Assembly: GCA_024233305.1 (NCBI GenBank) | Contig: JACKPV010000036.1 | Location: 96,943-160,942, forward strand | DNA: 64,000 nucleotides | Origin: Verrucomicrobiales bacterium | GTDB lineage: Bacteria > Verrucomicrobiota > Verrucomicrobiia > Limisphaerales > J093 | Direction of reading: 5' to 3' | Shown here: positions 23,990 to 32,220 of the stretch, piece after piece | How positions within the stretch are numbered: position 1 is the stretch's first letter | How the letters are laid out: each line of letters opens with the position of its first letter | Translations under genes and position numbers: made by a program | Notes under the pieces: generated by a model | What the model was told of the DNA's origin: nothing | The model's database searches: none | Seen by the model: only the letters and a program-made list of their open reading frames with translations

Positions 23990-26900
23990 ATGCAAACCGC
24001 CCCCGAAATTCCCAGGCCGTCCGCCCATCCGGCGGCCGCCGGCGGGCCGCGGGACCATGGCGGACCAGGATCGGCGGAGACGGGCCCGGGTCCGTCCCTT
24101 CCCTTTGATCCGATCCGGGTCGTGGTGGCCGCGGCGCGGTGGTGGTTGGTGATGCTGGTGAGCGGCGTGGCCCTGGCGGCACTGGCGGCGCTGGCTGGCT
24201 GGCTGCGGTTCGACAGCCACTTCACGGCCACCGTCCAGCTGATCCGCCGCGAACTGCCGAACAGCTTCCGGGCCAGCGATCTCGGGGAGTCCTTCAAGCC
24301 GCGGCAGTTTTCGACGGCGACCATCACGGCGATGATGCGCTCCCCCGGCCTGCTGGCGAAGGTGAGTGCGCGCGCGCAACCCCGCCTTTCCGGGCGGGAA
24401 CTGCAGCGTCGGCTGGTGATCACGCCGGAGCGGAACACCGACCTTATCACCATCAGCTTCGAGGGCGACCACGGCCGGGAAGCCTCGGCTGCCGTGATCA
24501 ACGACTATGCCCACGAGGTGGTTGAACTGACGCGCGCGTTGCAAACCCAGGAAGCGGCCGAACTCAGCCGGTTCCTCGGCGAACAGGTCGTCAAGGTCGA
24601 GCGCGAGCTGGCGGAAGCCGCCCAGGACCTGCTCGAATTCAGCCAGCGCACCGGATTCATCAGCGCCGACAAGGAGGCCGAGGCCTATCTGCGAAGCCTC
24701 AACGATGCCGATGCGCGGCTGCAAAGCACGCGCCTGGAACGGGAGGCCCTCAATTACCAGATCGCGGCCGCCGAGCGCGAACTCGCCCAGCAAAACCCGT
24801 TGAAGGTCCAGTTGACGGAAGCCCGCCAGACCCTCGATGCCCTGCTGGTCCAATACACCGCTGCCAATCCGCTCGTCAGGGCCCAGGAGACCCGCATCGA
24901 GGCCCTCGAAACCCGGGTGGCCGCAGCCACCAATGCGGTGCAGGACTTCCAGGCGGGACCCAACACGGTGGCCAACAGCCTCTATCTCGACCTCGTGTCG
25001 TTTCGCGCCCGGCGCGATGCCATCGACCAGCAATTGCCCCAGCTCGAGCTCTACCGCACGAACATCCTGATGCGCCTGAAGTCCGTGCCCGAGCAAACCA
25101 TGAACCACGCCCGGCTCAGGTCCCGGCAGACCTCCCTCGAGGTGGCGCGCGATCTCCTCGCCGGCCGCCGCCGTGAAGCCGACCTGTTCGCAGAGAATTC
25201 GCCCGGCTACTACCGGCTCTTCGCGGAGACAACGCCCGCGCAGGTGACCGAAAGCAGCCGGCTGCGCAAGGTGCTGCTGGTCACCGCCGCGGGGGGCGCC
25301 CTGGGCGCCGGCGCCGCTCTGCTGGTCGCCCTGGCCCTGGCGTTGCTCGACGACCGGGTGGTCTCGCCGGGAGATGTTCGTCGGCTCACCCGGGTTCCGC
25401 TGCTGGCCAGCCTGGGCGATCTCGACAAGCTGGACGCGGCGGAACTGCCGGTGTGGCGGTTCCGGCTCTGGTCTCTTCTGCAGCGAACCCTGGGCCTGAC
25501 AGAAGACCAGCCCGCCCTCATCGGCCTGCTTTCCACCGCCGCCGGGGAAGGGCGTTCGACCTGGCTGAACCTGATCCAAACGGCGGCCGCGGAACGGGAC
25601 TGGCGGACCGTCAGCCTGGTAAACCGCCCGAGCGCGGCCCCGGAAGCCTCCCTCGACCTTGCCACGGCGCTTGCCGACCCCGTGCGTGTCGAGCCGATCC
25701 TTGCCCGCTGCGGTCACTGCGAGGTCACCTGGGAGGAGGGATTCGGCGCCACCGCCGCCGAACGTTCGGCCTGGCGTGCGGCGTTGCTGGCCTGGGGATG
25801 CTACCATCGCTGTGCGATCCTGGTGGAGCTGCCCCCCGGCCGCCGCCTCGAGTCCATCATGCTCGCTGAGCACCTGCCTCAGGTGCTGTGGCTCAGCGAC
25901 AGCGGCGCGGTCCGGTCCGGGGAGGTTTCCAGCCTGCTGGCAACGCTCCGGCTGGCGGGCGGGCGCCTGGCGGGGGCCGTCCTGAACCGCGTTCCCCCCC
26001 TCTATCAACGGCTGCCGGACCTGAGCCGGTTCGGTTTGCTTTTCGCTCTCGGTCTGGGCTTGGCTGCCGCTTCCGCCGCCCGCGCCGAAGAGGAGCTGCC
26101 CACTGTTGGAACGGAAGCTCCGGGCCGGCTTTCCGCCGGCCAGACCGGTCCGCAGCTGGCCCCCTGGCAGGAGCGGCTGACCCTCGGCCCCGGTGATCTC
26201 GTCAACCTCGTCATCTATGGTCTGCCACAAACCCGGCGAACCCAGGTGCCCGTGGGCCCGGATGGACGACTGAACTATCTCCAGGTGAACGGTCTGCTGG
26301 CCGCGGGGTTAACCATCGACGAATTGCGGGACGCGTTAAACCAGGAACTGGCCGCCTACTATCGCCACGCGCGGGTCATCGTCACGCCCGCGGAATGGCG
26401 GAGCAAGAAGTACTACCTGCTCGGCACGATCCTCGATCGGGGAACGTACTACCTCGACCAGCCGCTCACCATCATCGAAGCGACCGCGCGCGCCCGCGGG
26501 ATCGCGACCGGTCTGCTCGAGCAAAACACCGTCGAAATCGCCGATCTGCCGCGGACGTTCCTTATCCGGGACGGGCGCCGCATGCCGGTCGACTTCGTGA
26601 AGCTCTTCGAGGAGGGCGATCTGAGCCAGAACATCGTGCTCGAGCCGGGCGACTACATCTACTTCCCCTCGGCCACCTTGAACGAGGTCTTCGTGCTGGG
26701 CTCCGTCGACAGCCCCGGAACGGTGGGGGTCACCGAGAAGGCGACCGTGCTCAGCGTCATCACGACGCGCGGCGGCTTCACCCCGAAGGCCTACAAACAG
26801 CGTGTGCTGGTGGTCCGGGGTTCGCTGACCCAGCCGGAGACCCACGTGGTCAACCTCGGCGCGATCCTCGCCGGCCAGGAACCGAACTTCATGGTCCGGC

Positions 26901-27055
26901 CCAAGGACATCGTCTACGTCGCCGACCGCCCCTGGGCCCGGGTCGAGGAACTGGTCGACATGGCCGTGAAGGCCTTCGTGGTCACCGCCACCGCCGAGTG
27001 GGTCAACAAGAACGTCGGGCCCCTGATCGTCGAACCCGTGCTCCCCAGTCCATGA
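23990..27055 (+). CDS. Fusion of chain-length regulator (Wzz/PCP), degenerate tyrosine-kinase-like domain and outer-membrane export (OPX) domain
   Basis: A 1021-residue, three-part EPS export protein. Residues ~40-455 are a PCP/Wzz module with membrane helices at ~50-71 and ~427-452 and a long coiled coil between. Residues ~495-675 resemble a BY-kinase ATPase, but the P-loop reads STAAGEGRST (Arg522 where Lys is expected), the Walker-B-like segment LVELPPGRR lacks the usual Asp, and there is no Tyr-rich tail. Residues 678-699 (SRFGLLFALGLGLAAASAARA) look like a buried signal peptide with an A-R-A cleavage site. Residues ~700-1021 form a polysaccharide export domain (LTLGPGDLVNLVIYG) with two SLBB repeats. 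The only in-frame start near the junction is a TTG at 26036. Two neighbouring genes appear to have fused. Confidence 0.9.
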   Translation: MQTAPEIPRPSAHPAAAGGPRDHGGPGSAETGPGPSLPFDPIRVVVAAARWWLVMLVSGVALAALAALAGWLRFDSHFTATVQLIRRELPNSFRASDLGESFKPRQFSTATITAMMRSPGLLAKVSARAQPRLSGRELQRRLVITPERNTDLITISFEGDHGREASAAVINDYAHEVVELTRALQTQEAAELSRFLGEQVVKVERELAEAAQDLLEFSQRTGFISADKEAEAYLRSLNDADARLQSTRLEREALNYQIAAAERELAQQNPLKVQLTEARQTLDALLVQYTAANPLVRAQETRIEALETRVAAATNAVQDFQAGPNTVANSLYLDLVSFRARRDAIDQQLPQLELYRTNILMRLKSVPEQTMNHARLRSRQTSLEVARDLLAGRRREADLFAENSPGYYRLFAETTPAQVTESSRLRKVLLVTAAGGALGAGAALLVALALALLDDRVVSPGDVRRLTRVPLLASLGDLDKLDAAELPVWRFRLWSLLQRTLGLTEDQPALIGLLSTAAGEGRSTWLNLIQTAAAERDWRTVSLVNRPSAAPEASLDLATALADPVRVEPILARCGHCEVTWEEGFGATAAERSAWRAALLAWGCYHRCAILVELPPGRRLESIMLAEHLPQVLWLSDSGAVRSGEVSSLLATLRLAGGRLAGAVLNRVPPLYQRLPDLSRFGLLFALGLGLAAASAARAEEELPTVGTEAPGRLSAGQTGPQLAPWQERLTLGPGDLVNLVIYGLPQTRRTQVPVGPDGRLNYLQVNGLLAAGLTIDELRDALNQELAAYYRHARVIVTPAEWRSKKYYLLGTILDRGTYYLDQPLTIIEATARARGIATGLLEQNTVEIADLPRTFLIRDGRRMPVDFVKLFEEGDLSQNIVLEPGDYIYFPSATLNEVFVLGSVDSPGTVGVTEKATVLSVITTRGGFTPKAYKQRVLVVRGSLTQPETHVVNLGAILAGQEPNFMVRPKDIVYVADRPWARVEELVDMAVKAFVVTATAEWVNKNVGPLIVEPVLPSP

Positions 27056-28179
27056 GGTGGATACCGTGGATGTCCCGGACGCTCCGGGCCGTCGGGTGTG
27101 CCCGCGCCGGAAGCGCCGCCGCGCTGGCACTGCTGAGCCTGCTGTTGGGAATCGGGCCCGGATGCCGGTCAAGCAGTTCGGGCGCGACGCATTTCGATCC
27201 CCGCGCCCCCCGGACCCGCTCGCTGACCAACCTTTTCGAGGTGGGTCTCAGCAACCGTTTCGATCCCGGGTGGCTCGATCCGCCGCGCGTGCCTTACCGC
27301 CTGGGTCCCGGCGACCGCGTTGACATCGAGGTTCTCGGTGAGGGGGAGGGACCTGCCGAGACCTTCGTGGGGCCGGACGGCCGGATCTACTTCCATTTGC
27401 TGCCCGGCCTGCAGGTCTGGGGCCTTTCCCTCGAGGAGACGCGGCGACTGATCGAGGAGCGGGTTGCCGAGTTTGTGCGCGATCCGCAGGTGGCGATTAC
27501 GCTGCGGGAGGTGCGCAGCAAGCGCGTCTGGGTGCTCGGCCGCGTGAACACCCCGGGGCTCTACCCGTTGACCGCTCCGATGACCATCATCGAGGCCATC
27601 ACCCGGGCCGGTGGTCTCTTCACATCGCGCTTCTCCGGGACCACGGAGGAACTCGCCGACCTTCACCATTCGTTCCTGATCCGCGATGGGAGAATGCTCC
27701 CCATCCGGTTTCACGAACTGCTGCGCGAGGGCGACACTTCGCAGAACATCTACCTTGAGCCGGACGACTTTCTGTATCTGCCGTCCTCGTTGTCTTCCGA
27801 GGTCTACGTTCTGGGGGCGGTTTACCAACCGCGGGCCGTTGCCTTCAAAGACCAGGTCACGCTGGTCTCGGCCATCGCCAACGCCCGGGGCACGGTTGAG
27901 AACGCCTGGCTGGGCCATGTTGCCATTGTACGCGGTTCCCTCACCGAGCCCCGCATCGCGATTGTCGACTACGATGCCATCGTCAAAGGCCGGGCCACGG
28001 ACGTCCGGCTCGAGGCGCGCGACATCGTTTACGTGCCGTTGGCTCCCTACCGCTCCCTCGAGAACTACGCGAATCTCATCGTGAACACGTTCGTCCGCAC
28101 GATTGCCGCCAACGAAGGCGGGCGGGCAGCCAATCCGAACTACCAGCGGCCGGGGGTCACCATTCCCATCTCTCAATAG
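27052..28179 (+). CDS. Polysaccharide export outer-membrane protein (OPX/Wza-like)
   Basis: A 375-residue secreted protein. The N-terminal hydrophobic segment (AALALLSLLLGIGPGC) ends in Cys, so a lipoprotein is possible although the lipobox is imperfect. PYRLGPGDRVDIEVLGEG marks the polysaccharide export (PES) domain, followed by SLBB-type segments KRVWVLGRVNTPGLYPLTA and SEVYVLGAVYQPRAVAF. It is clearly related to the C-terminal OPX domain of the preceding fusion protein; shared blocks include PLTIIEA/PMTIIEA, SFLIRDGR-like and SQNI-LEP-D. ATG 27052 overlaps the fusion stop by ATGA. It is probably the outer-membrane pore, or forms a mixed channel with its neighbour. Confidence 0.92.
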   Translation: MRWIPWMSRTLRAVGCARAGSAAALALLSLLLGIGPGCRSSSSGATHFDPRAPRTRSLTNLFEVGLSNRFDPGWLDPPRVPYRLGPGDRVDIEVLGEGEGPAETFVGPDGRIYFHLLPGLQVWGLSLEETRRLIEERVAEFVRDPQVAITLREVRSKRVWVLGRVNTPGLYPLTAPMTIIEAITRAGGLFTSRFSGTTEELADLHHSFLIRDGRMLPIRFHELLREGDTSQNIYLEPDDFLYLPSSLSSEVYVLGAVYQPRAVAFKDQVTLVSAIANARGTVENAWLGHVAIVRGSLTEPRIAIVDYDAIVKGRATDVRLEARDIVYVPLAPYRSLENYANLIVNTFVRTIAANEGGRAANPNYQRPGVTIPISQ

Positions 28180-28321
28180 CCGCGGTCCTGCCGCCGCTCT
28201 TCTGCTCGCGCTTCCGGCTCGCGCGGACTGGCGGTGTTCCGGACTGGATGACGGAGCTGGTCGTCAGGCACACTCGCCGCGGCGGGGCGCGGAGCCCCTG
28301 GCGGAACAAAGCGCCAGCGAC

Positions 28322-29050
28322 ATGATCATTCATCACCTCATCCGGCACCATCTGAGCCACGGAGCCGACGCCGGTTTCTATGCCCTGCAAGCGCGGGACG
28401 CGATCCGCTGGCTGCGCGAAGGCGGCGTGCGAATCGGGCCGGGCGTCAACGCGCTGGACCTGGGCTGCGGTTCCGGGGTGCTCGGTCTGGAGCTGCAGCG
28501 CGAGGGCTGTGACGTGCTGTTCGCCGATGCGCACAACTGGCTGCCGGATGCCCGGCCGCAGCCGGTGTTCCGGTCCATTGACATCGACCGCGATGACCTC
28601 GGCACGCTGGGGACCTTCGATTTGGTGATCTGCTCGAACGTGCTCGAACATCTCCGCGAACCCGCCCGTCTCATCGGCGCCCTCGGTTCGTTGTTACGCG
28701 ACGGAGGCCACGTCTATTTGAGCTGGACGAACTGGCTCTCCCCCTGGGGCGGCCACGACTTCTCGCCGTTTCATTATCTCGGGCCGCGTCTCGGGCCCCG
28801 GCTCTTCGACCGCCTGCATCAACGGCCCCGGCAGCTCAAGCCGGGCGAGAACCTGTTCGTGACGCACATCGGGAGAACCTTGCGGCAGATCCGGCGGCAC
28901 CGTGGACTGAAGGTGAGGCGCATGGCACCGCGTTACTATACGGGCTTCGCCTGGATCATGCGCCTGCCGCTGGTGCGCGAATTCCTGGCCTGGAATGCCG
29001 CGCTGTTGATCGGCCGGGACCCGGCGCAGGACCGTGCTCCAGGGGACTGA
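28322..29050 (+). CDS. Class I SAM-dependent methyltransferase
   Basis: A 242-residue protein with the SAM-binding motif I ALDLGCGSGVLGLEL, an acidic motif II position (VLFADAH), and the post-motif segment FDLVICSNVLEHL typical of methyltransferase type 11/12. No membrane segment is clear, although the C-terminal RLPLVREFLAWNAALLIG is hydrophobic. The ATG at 28322 is chosen because the frame upstream has no family similarity. It follows the OPX gene by 142 bp and is probably the last gene of the EPS region. O-methylation of a sugar is likely but the substrate is not shown. Confidence 0.85.
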   Translation: MIIHHLIRHHLSHGADAGFYALQARDAIRWLREGGVRIGPGVNALDLGCGSGVLGLELQREGCDVLFADAHNWLPDARPQPVFRSIDIDRDDLGTLGTFDLVICSNVLEHLREPARLIGALGSLLRDGGHVYLSWTNWLSPWGGHDFSPFHYLGPRLGPRLFDRLHQRPRQLKPGENLFVTHIGRTLRQIRRHRGLKVRRMAPRYYTGFAWIMRLPLVREFLAWNAALLIGRDPAQDRAPGD

Positions 29051-29085
29051 GCCGTAACCATGCAGTAGGATTCACCACTGATGGG

Positions 29086-29221
29086 CGCGGATGGGCACGG
29101 ATATTGAGGGAAACCAGGATTACCCGCCCTGGGTTCGAACTCACCATTCAGGGAGCTTTTCCGCCCTATCCGCCAACGCCTCAGCGCCGCGCCCTATCCG
29201 TGGTATCCGTGCCCATCCGCG
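29086..29221. repeat. 136-bp element bounded by an 18-bp perfect inverted repeat
   Basis: The arms at 29086-29103 and 29204-29221 are perfect reverse complements (CGCGGATGGGCACGGATA and its complement). They enclose ~100 bp with no gene and lie between the methyltransferase and adenylate kinase genes. The GGATGGGCACGGAT core looks like a dispersed intergenic repeat, but only this pair occurs here, so copy number in the genome is unknown. The rest of the 29051-29327 gap shows nothing else. Confidence 0.6.
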
Positions 29222-29327
29222 GTTCGCTGACTGAATTGTCACGGCTGAGCGGATGGTCCGGAGGACGGCATGCGATTTGGCAGCGAACCGCCGCCGCGCG
29301 CTCGGTCAACCGCCTTGCGCCCCGAGT

Positions 29328-30080
29328 TCAGGAAACCGCGTGTTCCCGCAAGGCGGCCAGCGTGCGGTCGAAGATTTCCTCGGGCGTTCCGTTGGCCTCG
29401 ATTGAAACCAACAGCCCCTTCTGCCGGAAGTAGTCTGCCAGCGGCGCCGTGCTCTGCTCGTAGGTCTCCATCCGGACCTTCACAGATTCCGGCCGGTCGT
29501 CCTCGCGCTGGAACAGGGCGCCACCGCACTGATCGCAAAGGCCCTCCGTCTGCGGTGGCCGGGCTTCCACGTGATACACGGCCTTGCATTGCGAACAGGT
29601 GCGACGGCCGCTGAGTCGCGCGACGATCTGCGCGATGGGAAGCTCGTAACTGAGCACTGCATCGAGTTCGAGGGCCTGCGAATCGAGCAGTTCATCGAGC
29701 GCCCCGGCCTGGGCCACGGTGCGGGGAAAGCCGTCCAACAAGAAGCCGCCCTGGCAGCGCAGGCACTTGGTGCGTTCCCGGACCATCTCAAGCACGGTTT
29801 CATCCGAAACGAGGCGACCCTGGCGCATGCACTCGAGCGCTTCGGTCAACGCCGGCGAACGCTCCGCCTCACCCAGCGTCCGGGCCGCCCGAAAGACGTC
29901 GCCGGTCGACAAATGACAGGTGCCCAGCCGCTCGCTGATCAACTCGGCCTGGGTCCCCTTGCCGACGCCGGGCGCGCCGAGCAGGACCAACCGCCAGGGA
30001 CGGTCGACGTCGCGCGGAGGGAGGTTGCAGCACGCATCGCCACCCTTGAGCCAGGCGGCCCGATCAGACTTCGCTTCCAT
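29328..30080 (-). CDS. adk: Adenylate kinase (nucleoside monophosphate kinase) with zinc-type LID
   Basis: A 250-residue AMP kinase catalysing ATP + AMP to 2 ADP. It shows the P-loop GAPGVGKGTQ (35-44), the NMP-site STGD and GFLLDGFPRT (112-121), and a LID with four cysteines (162, 165, 182, 185) that should bind zinc. Two features are less usual: a ~30-residue N-terminal extension with CC before the first strand, and an extra CxxC (106-109) just before GFLLDGFPRT. ATG 30080 is chosen; the longer frame upstream looks non-coding. It is divergent from the pilB-like gene. Confidence 0.93.
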   Translation of the reverse strand: MEAKSDRAAWLKGGDACCNLPPRDVDRPWRLVLLGAPGVGKGTQAELISERLGTCHLSTGDVFRAARTLGEAERSPALTEALECMRQGRLVSDETVLEMVRERTKCLRCQGGFLLDGFPRTVAQAGALDELLDSQALELDAVLSYELPIAQIVARLSGRRTCSQCKAVYHVEARPPQTEGLCDQCGGALFQREDDRPESVKVRMETYEQSTAPLADYFRQKGLLVSIEANGTPEEIFDRTLAALREHAVS

Positions 30081-30542
30081 GATAATCCGGTTTGTTCGAT
30101 CAGCCGACAGCGCGGGGGCTGCCGCAAGCCGGCGCGCCCGATTCTCGGCACGCAACGCCAACCTCCCGCATTTCGCCCCATCATGACACCAGAACCCACC
30201 CGGCGGCGACTACACCGAGCTTGTCCAGCCCTGCCCCTTTTTTGCCGTGATTCGGCTGGCAACGCCCCGGGGCCCACGGCGGTCAGGGGGCCGGCTGGAT
30301 GCTCCCGTCCGGCCGGGGCGCCGCCGGGCACCCGACCTCGACGGCACTCGGGAGGGTTCTCTTCGTCGGATCGGGCGCCGGTCGGTCGCCGCCCGGCTGT
30401 CCCCGCCCGACCATTGGAAGGCGGGAGTAAATCTGCTTGCACTCGCCCGCCTTGAATGGCGTTTTGTGGAGGGACGTCGAATTTCCGTCCGCCGACCGGT
30501 CCATCCGACCGGAGCCGGCGTTGGTCACCATTCATCGTACGC
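30081..30542. other. 462-bp divergent intergenic region without a recognised gene
   Basis: This lies between the divergent adenylate kinase and PilB/GspE-type genes. It is GC-rich with short inverted repeats but no convincing open reading frame. No promoter pair is strong enough to defend; a GATTAT sequence at 30082-30087 on the minus strand is too close to the adk start to serve it. Confidence 0.5.
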
Positions 30543-32207
30543 ATGCGCATTGCCGACCTGCTCGTTCGGAAGGCGCTGATCACCCAGGATCAGCTTGATG
30601 AGGCGTTGCGCTTGCAGCGTGAGCAGGGACTGCGGTTTGACGAGGCGTTGCTGCGGCTCGGCTTTGTGCGCGAACGCCAGTTGCTCGACATCCTCGGAGA
30701 ACATCTCAACCTCAAGGTGGTAGATCTGGCCGGCCTCGCCATCGAACATGACGTGCTCCGTGCGCTGCCGCACAAGCTCGTCTATCGCAAACGTCTCTTG
30801 CCCGTCGGCCGGCACAACGGCACGCTCGAAGTCGCCACCGCCGATGCCTTCGATCTCAGTGTCTTCGATGACCTGCGGCTCCTCACGGGCGAGGCCATCC
30901 GGCCGGTGCTGGCTCCCCGTGACGAGATCGAGAAGCTGATCAAGGCCTACTACGGGGTCGGCGGCGACACCATCAACGAGATGGTGGGCGCCGACACCGT
31001 CGAGGTGACTGATGCCGGGGGCAGCGAGGATTTGCTCGAGATGGCGCAGGAGGCCAGCGTCATCAAGCTCGTCAACGAGATCATCGTCGAGGCCGTCAAC
31101 GAGCGGGCCAGCGACATCCACGTCGAGCCCTACGAAACCCGGCTGTCGATCCGGTACCGCATCGACGGCGTGTTGCACGAGGCCTCGTTGCCGGCGCAGA
31201 TTCACCGGTTCCAGGCGGCGATCATCAGCCGCATCAAGATCCTCGCCAACCTGAACATCGCCGAACGGCGGATCCCGCAGGACGGCCGCATCGAGTTCAA
31301 CGTGGGGGGGCGGCAGATCGACGTCCGGGTCAGCGTGATCCCGATGTTGTTCGGCGAGGGCGTGGTGATGCGGTTGCTGGACAAGGCCAACGTGTTGTTC
31401 ACGCTGCCGCAGCTCGGCATGGACGAGGACAGCTTCGGGCGGTTCGATGGGTTGATCCAGCGGCCGCACGGGATCATTCTGGTCACGGGCCCGACCGGCA
31501 GCGGCAAGACGACGACCCTCTACGCGGCGCTCAACGCGATTGTCAGTTCGGAGATCAAGGTGCTGACGGTCGAGGATCCGGTCGAATACTACCTCGAAGG
31601 GGTGAACCAGATTCCGGTGGATGCGCGGGTGGGCATGACCTTCGAGCGCGGGCTGCGCTCGATTCTGCGCCACGACCCGGACGTGGTGATGATCGGAGAG
31701 ATCCGGGACCTCGAGACGGCGCACGCCGCGACGCAGGCGGCGTTGACGGGTCACTTGGTGCTCTCGACACTGCATACCAACGACGCCGCCTCCGCGCCCA
31801 TGCGGTTGATCGACATGGGGGTGGAACCGTACCTGGTCAGCAGCACGTTGATTGCCTCGATGGCGCAGCGCCTGGTGCGCCGCATTTGCGGGGCCTGCAA
31901 GCAGGCGGGCGATTTGCCCGCCGCCGACGTACCGCCGGACTTCGGCTGGCAGCCCGGTGAGCAGGTTCATCGTGGAGCCGGTTGTGAGGCGTGCCGCAAG
32001 ACGGGCTTTCGCGGGCGGACCGGACTGTACGAACTGATGTTGATCGACGACGCCATCCGGGAGCGGGTGATGCACCGGGCGCCGGCGAATGAGGTGTTGC
32101 AGGTGGCGCGTCGGGCGGGGCTGCGGCTCCTGCGCGAGGACGGCTGGCTGAAGGTGCGGGGCGGGATCACGACGGTCGAGGAGGTTATTACCTGTACGGC
32201 TGTCTGA
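30543..32207 (+). CDS. Type IV pilus/type II secretion assembly ATPase (PilB/GspE family)
   Basis: A 554-residue cytoplasmic motor ATPase. The N-terminal ~150 residues are a T2SSE_N/MshEN-type domain (MRIADLLVRKALITQDQLDEAL). The ATPase core has Walker A GPTGSGKTT (316-324), the Asp box around VEDPVEYYLEG, Walker B-like VVMIGEIRD, and the His box (LSTLHTNDA). A tetracysteine zinc motif (CGACKQ ... CEACRKTG) lies near the C-terminus, as in PilB/GspE. It powers pilus or pseudopilus assembly. ATG 30543 follows the family start. The partner inner-membrane protein gene begins 13 bp downstream. Pilin genes are not in the window, so pilus versus secretion cannot be settled. Confidence 0.95.
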   Translation: MRIADLLVRKALITQDQLDEALRLQREQGLRFDEALLRLGFVRERQLLDILGEHLNLKVVDLAGLAIEHDVLRALPHKLVYRKRLLPVGRHNGTLEVATADAFDLSVFDDLRLLTGEAIRPVLAPRDEIEKLIKAYYGVGGDTINEMVGADTVEVTDAGGSEDLLEMAQEASVIKLVNEIIVEAVNERASDIHVEPYETRLSIRYRIDGVLHEASLPAQIHRFQAAIISRIKILANLNIAERRIPQDGRIEFNVGGRQIDVRVSVIPMLFGEGVVMRLLDKANVLFTLPQLGMDEDSFGRFDGLIQRPHGIILVTGPTGSGKTTTLYAALNAIVSSEIKVLTVEDPVEYYLEGVNQIPVDARVGMTFERGLRSILRHDPDVVMIGEIRDLETAHAATQAALTGHLVLSTLHTNDAASAPMRLIDMGVEPYLVSSTLIASMAQRLVRRICGACKQAGDLPAADVPPDFGWQPGEQVHRGAGCEACRKTGFRGRTGLYELMLIDDAIRERVMHRAPANEVLQVARRAGLRLLREDGWLKVRGGITTVEEVITCTAV

Positions 32208-32220
32208 CGGGTCCATCGGG

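Noticed and set aside
22733..26230. 1165-codon minus-strand frame opposite the GT4 and export-fusion genes
   Set aside because: Spans two genes with clear homology on the plus strand; low-complexity translation.
29130..29160. GGGTTCGAACTC resembling a tRNA T-loop
   Set aside because: The flanking bases do not form a 5-bp T stem with a 7-nt loop, and no acceptor or anticodon arm was found.
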